NCBI GenBank assembly: GCA_003342815.1
Contig: PTEX01000163.1
Span: 481,714 to 545,713, forward strand
Direction: 5' to 3'
Source: Eudromia elegans
Lineage: Eukaryota > Chordata > Aves > Tinamiformes > Tinamidae
DNA length: 64,000 nt
A program made the position numbers and the translations under genes. The first letter of the stretch is position 1. The number at the start of each line of letters is the position of its first letter. Of this stretch, positions 60,361 to 64,000 are shown one piece after another. The notes under the pieces are model-generated. The model searched no databases. It was not told where the DNA came from and worked only from the letters and a program-made list of their open reading frames with translations.

Positions 60361-63300
60361 CATCATCACATCTTTAGGATAGGACCTAAATTTGCAAAAA
60401 TAATGCTAGTAACGCAGACTAAAGACTTTTCTAATGCCCATGGCATTAGAAAATACTTGTGGATTGTACAGGAGCTCATGTGCACAAATGTGATTACACA
60501 CGCACTCTTAGCACAATGATAAGGTGATGTAGTATCCAGGCTAATGGTAACATAAAAAACGAATAGTTCCTAAAGTAATATGAACATTGAGCTGTTGCTG
60601 TTTCCTAGGTCAGGGTGTAGAAAACGAAACGGAGCTGTAGTCAATGGGACAGTGGTGACAATGACACGGTGCCCACAAGTGCAGAAAGAGCTTGGTCGAG
60701 CCTGGGCCTCCTGTTGTGCAAGGGTGTTATTCCAGGAAGGCCTTTTCACCAGTATGGGCCCCAAAGACAAGGTCTCCTCTCCTTAATGTTGCTTCCTGAA
60801 CTTCCCTCATCTCACTTGCTAGTGTCTTCTGAAAGCTTCCCATGATGCATTCCCAATGAACGCAGAAAATACCTAGGGGCCATGCAACACTAGGCAGTCA
60901 AGTAAATGAAAGGGTCTGAAGGACAACTCTTTGCAGGAAACTTTTGTAAAGAGACTGAGAAGATTATAGGCTTTTTTTTTTAAAACTTAGACAGAAAGTC
61001 TTCCTACCTTTCTTGTCATGAAAAATGAAGTGTTTTAAACTTCCAAATTTTTTTGTTTTTCCAAATTAGTTGTCCTTATTGCCATACATTTTCTTAACAA
61101 CTTTAAGTGCAATGCCTATCTTTATACTGTTTTCATTTTTACGATCTATGTTCTGTTCCTCCTGCAGAGATTGCTGGACTTTCCCGTACCTTTAATTTAG
61201 TTTGGTGTGACAAGTATCTAACACTCCCACCAGCTTATCCATAGGTAGAGGATCTAAACTTTATTTTTGTAAAAAGGTGAAAAAAGGTAGACCTCTTGAT
61301 GTTCACAGTAAATTTCATGGGCCTTTGTATCCCAAACATGATTTAATAACACATTTCACTCACATAGCAGCATTTTCTTACTCGCATCATTCCAGGCCAC
61401 GGGGTAGACGCCTTAAGTCCAGCAAAATAACAGCAGAAAGAAATCTAGAACAAACCCCAGAGAAACAAAAGGTGGATGTGACTTACAAGAATATAATAAC
61501 AGAGTGTAAATTCAGGGGAGGAAGAGGAAAGATTGTAAAAGCTTGCCTTTTTTTTTTTTTTTTAAGTAGTAAAATGTTCCCCTGTGTTTTCTTCAACTCC
61601 TTACTGTTGTTTACTGGAAATAAAGCCAACGGAAGCTTTCCGTTTCCTGAGTGGTTTCCATGAGCCCCGCGTTCCTTTGCCTCACCCCTTGAGCTGGTTC
61701 ACGAAGCAGTTTCCTGCTGGCTGGTGGGGCCCTCGATGCCTCTGTGGAGCCTCCACATGCAGCCCCGATGTGCAGCAAGCGCCCCTGCCCCGGCCAGCCC
61801 CGTGCAGCACCCAGCTGCTCTCGGGGCGCTGCGGCCTGAGGACGGCGCTGGGGCTGCCCCCGATGGGAGCGCAGCACAGAGGGGCCTCACGTGGCTGCCT
61901 GAGCCGGAACTGGCTGCTCGGGGGTTGTTCTGAGCCAGACAACTTGAATGTCTTTTTACTTTAGTCTTAAAGATAATCTTTTATTTATTCCAGAGTCCCA
62001 TTGTTTTAAACAGATTGGTAACAGGGAGTTACCAATTTTGAGTAAATTATTCCAGAAACAGTGCTGATGCAATTTCTGTAAAATATTCAACGTGCATGTC
62101 TTCGTTATCTTCTCAGTATAGCCCAAGATCACATATCTTCATGTACATATATATACATAAGGACAGTTGCATGCATTTTTATGTCTAAGTATATTGCAAG
62201 GAATCACAACATATTTTCCCTTTCATCTGTTAAACCCAGAGCCGTTGCAAGAGGAGGAGCAACCACAATAATCATAATTAGCTTGTCGCTGCCAATTTTA
62301 ATGAGATTCAGAACCACGCAGAAATTTTCTTGAAGAATGAATCATATACTTCATGAAAGTGTCATTTCCATTAAAGGAAAGACTGTGAATGTTTTCCCTT
62401 ACTAATTGAGGGATTCATGAGGCCATAAGAATCCTCTGCAAATATACTTGGAGTTGTGCTTAACCCAACACTATATATGCAGAAAGGTGATTTTTTTTCC
62501 GATTCAAGTGGTTCTGACAAAGTAGAAGAAAAAAGAATAATATAATTAGATAAGGTTTCTATATAAAATTAGAATAACAAAGTTTTGCTGCTTGCTTTGA
62601 TACATGGTACTACAAAGAAAAGCATATTTAGTGTTTGCACTAAATTAATTGCATCCATGCAAAAAAACCCTAATTCTGCAACCACGATTGTTAATTTGTT
62701 CTCTTAAGTGAAGGTTTGCATGTGCAGAAGTGAAGGTTTCAGAGCCAGGCAAAACCTGGCATTTCTCTGCATCTCCTTTTCTTCCTTACAAATGAGATTA
62801 ATTTACTTAATAGTCCAACAATGGCCAGAGTAGATGGAGTGCATCTAACTTGTTATCCCACATAGCTCAGAAAATGAGCTCTAATGTTGGCCGTGCGCCC
62901 TTACACGGCTTTGATGCCTGCAGTTTAGACATCAAACAGTTCTGCTTTTGCTGCCTCATCAGCGTGCATCCCGCATCATGCATAACGAGACTTTCAAGCC
63001 CATCGTGTTGGGTGGGTGAGAAGTGCTATTAGAAGAGCTTTACTGAGGTAGGCAGAAGCTCTGCCTGCATTTGGTGCAGATGGGCAAATGCCAGTCTCTC
63101 TCGGTGGGACACAGTCACAGAATTAGTGGGAACGGGAGCACAAGAGCAGGAAGTGTGGCTGTGGCAGGCAAAACCACAGCATCGTTAAGGCAGGAGTCTG
63201 CACAAGGCGCAGGCTCTGGTCCCTCCGGCCATGTCTATGCTGGAATGTGGCTGCCTGCAGTGTCAGGAGGGCCCCTAACAAACCTCTGCACTGAGGCAGC

Positions 63301-64000
63301 TGTCATCCTGACGGGAACCGCTCTGTGACTCCTAACTGCCGTTCTGCCCCTCGGTGCCCCTTGGTGCCCCACGGGAGCGCGGGGCAGGCTCCCGGTGCTC
63401 CGCACGGGAGGGAGGCCTCGCTGCCCCGAGCGGGCTGCTGCCGCAGATGGCGTGAGAAGCGCTGTGCCAAGCGCAGCAGCGCCAGCCAGGCGCACCTTAG
63501 TCAGTTCAGATCCTAACAAATGACACCCGTGTTCTCTCTGAACTCATATTTGCATGAACTGGCTGCGATCCCTATCCATACAGGGTATGTCCAGTTCCTT
63601 TCTTAAACTTGTCTCCGACTTCACCGGTATTACAGGCTGATGAATTTCTTGATGCATGAAGGGCAAGTCTTTTTAAATGCACCACCTTTTAACTTAACTG
63701 AATTCTGTAATACACAAGATAACAGAACATCTTGACTTTGCCTTCTCTTAACCATGCCCACTTGCTGCTTTCGTAACACAAACAGTTTCAGACTTTTCAG
63801 TCCTACCTTGCAGGAGTTTTTCTATGCCCCCAATACTTTTTGCCAGCTTTTTTTAGAGCTCATGTAACTTCAGGATTCTTTTTCTGGGATGGAGGTATGA
63901 CAAGTAGAACAAACGTGTAGGAAGAAGCTACACCCAGATGATACATCTCCTTGGAAATCCTGACATCTTGCTTTTTACTTACAGCCCATACATTAATCTG
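60361..64000. other. flank downstream of SYAP1
   Basis: No gene recognised. In mammals TXLNG follows SYAP1 in the same orientation, but no taxilin sequence was seen here. Two short GC-rich islands stand out at about 61660-61930 and 63330-63490. Confidence 0.6.

Noticed and set aside
61277-61663. 128-codon + strand open frame downstream of SYAP1
   Set aside because: Not taxilin or any family I know; contains a poly-Phe run and no splice context.
1-64000. Endogenous retrovirus or LTR element
   Set aside because: No paired terminal repeats, primer-binding site, or gag/pol/env-like frames were recognised by eye.

Overview
The window comes from a bird nuclear genome. It carries several copies of CR1, the avian LINE, with the typical octamer-like 3' end (attctatgattctatga and its complement). 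It also has short vertebrate-style exons, and three genes that sit together on human Xp22.2. The exact species cannot be fixed; the CR1 copies are chicken-like.

Layout: (1) From the left edge to 17105 lies intronic or flanking sequence with two CR1 fragments and two very long A/T homopolymers. Embedded in it on the + strand is a compact two-coding-exon gene of the S100 family, best read as S100G (calbindin-D9k), at 9226-11632. (2) From 17106 to 33006 on the - strand are twelve in-frame coding exons of CTP synthase 2 (CTPS2), residues 1-432. They include the P-loop, the filament-contact His355 and the glutaminase nucleophile Cys399. The last ~150 residues are not in the window and must lie to the left, so S100G is probably nested antisense in a large CTPS2 intron, as I recall it being in mammals. 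(3) From about 34.5 to 37.4 kb lie CTPS2 5' non-coding sequence and a CpG island with paired ETS-type sites, which looks like a shared divergent promoter. (4) From 37149 to 57904 on the + strand is the complete nine-exon SYAP1 gene (355 residues, BSD domain). (5) From 57905 to 64000 are the SYAP1 3' UTR and gene-free flank with two small GC-rich islands.

All exon joins of the three genes were checked by hand for splice sites and phase. The CTPS2 exons sum to 1296 nt (432 codons), SYAP1 to 1068 nt including the stop, and S100G to 246 nt including the stop. One CTPS2 intron is of the GC-AG class. The genes are unrelated in function: CTPS2 makes CTP for nucleic acids and phospholipids, S100G is a small calcium-binding protein, and SYAP1 is an Akt-signalling and synapse-associated protein. 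They are linked by position and by the shared promoter.

I found no bacterial-style operon, CRISPR array, functional tRNA or rRNA, or recognisable retroviral element. The observations most worth a second look are the S100G protein with a degraded first EF-hand, a lysine-rich coding-like block antisense in SYAP1 intron 6, a tRNA-promoter-like fossil, the GC-AG intron, and the long pure A/T tracts.
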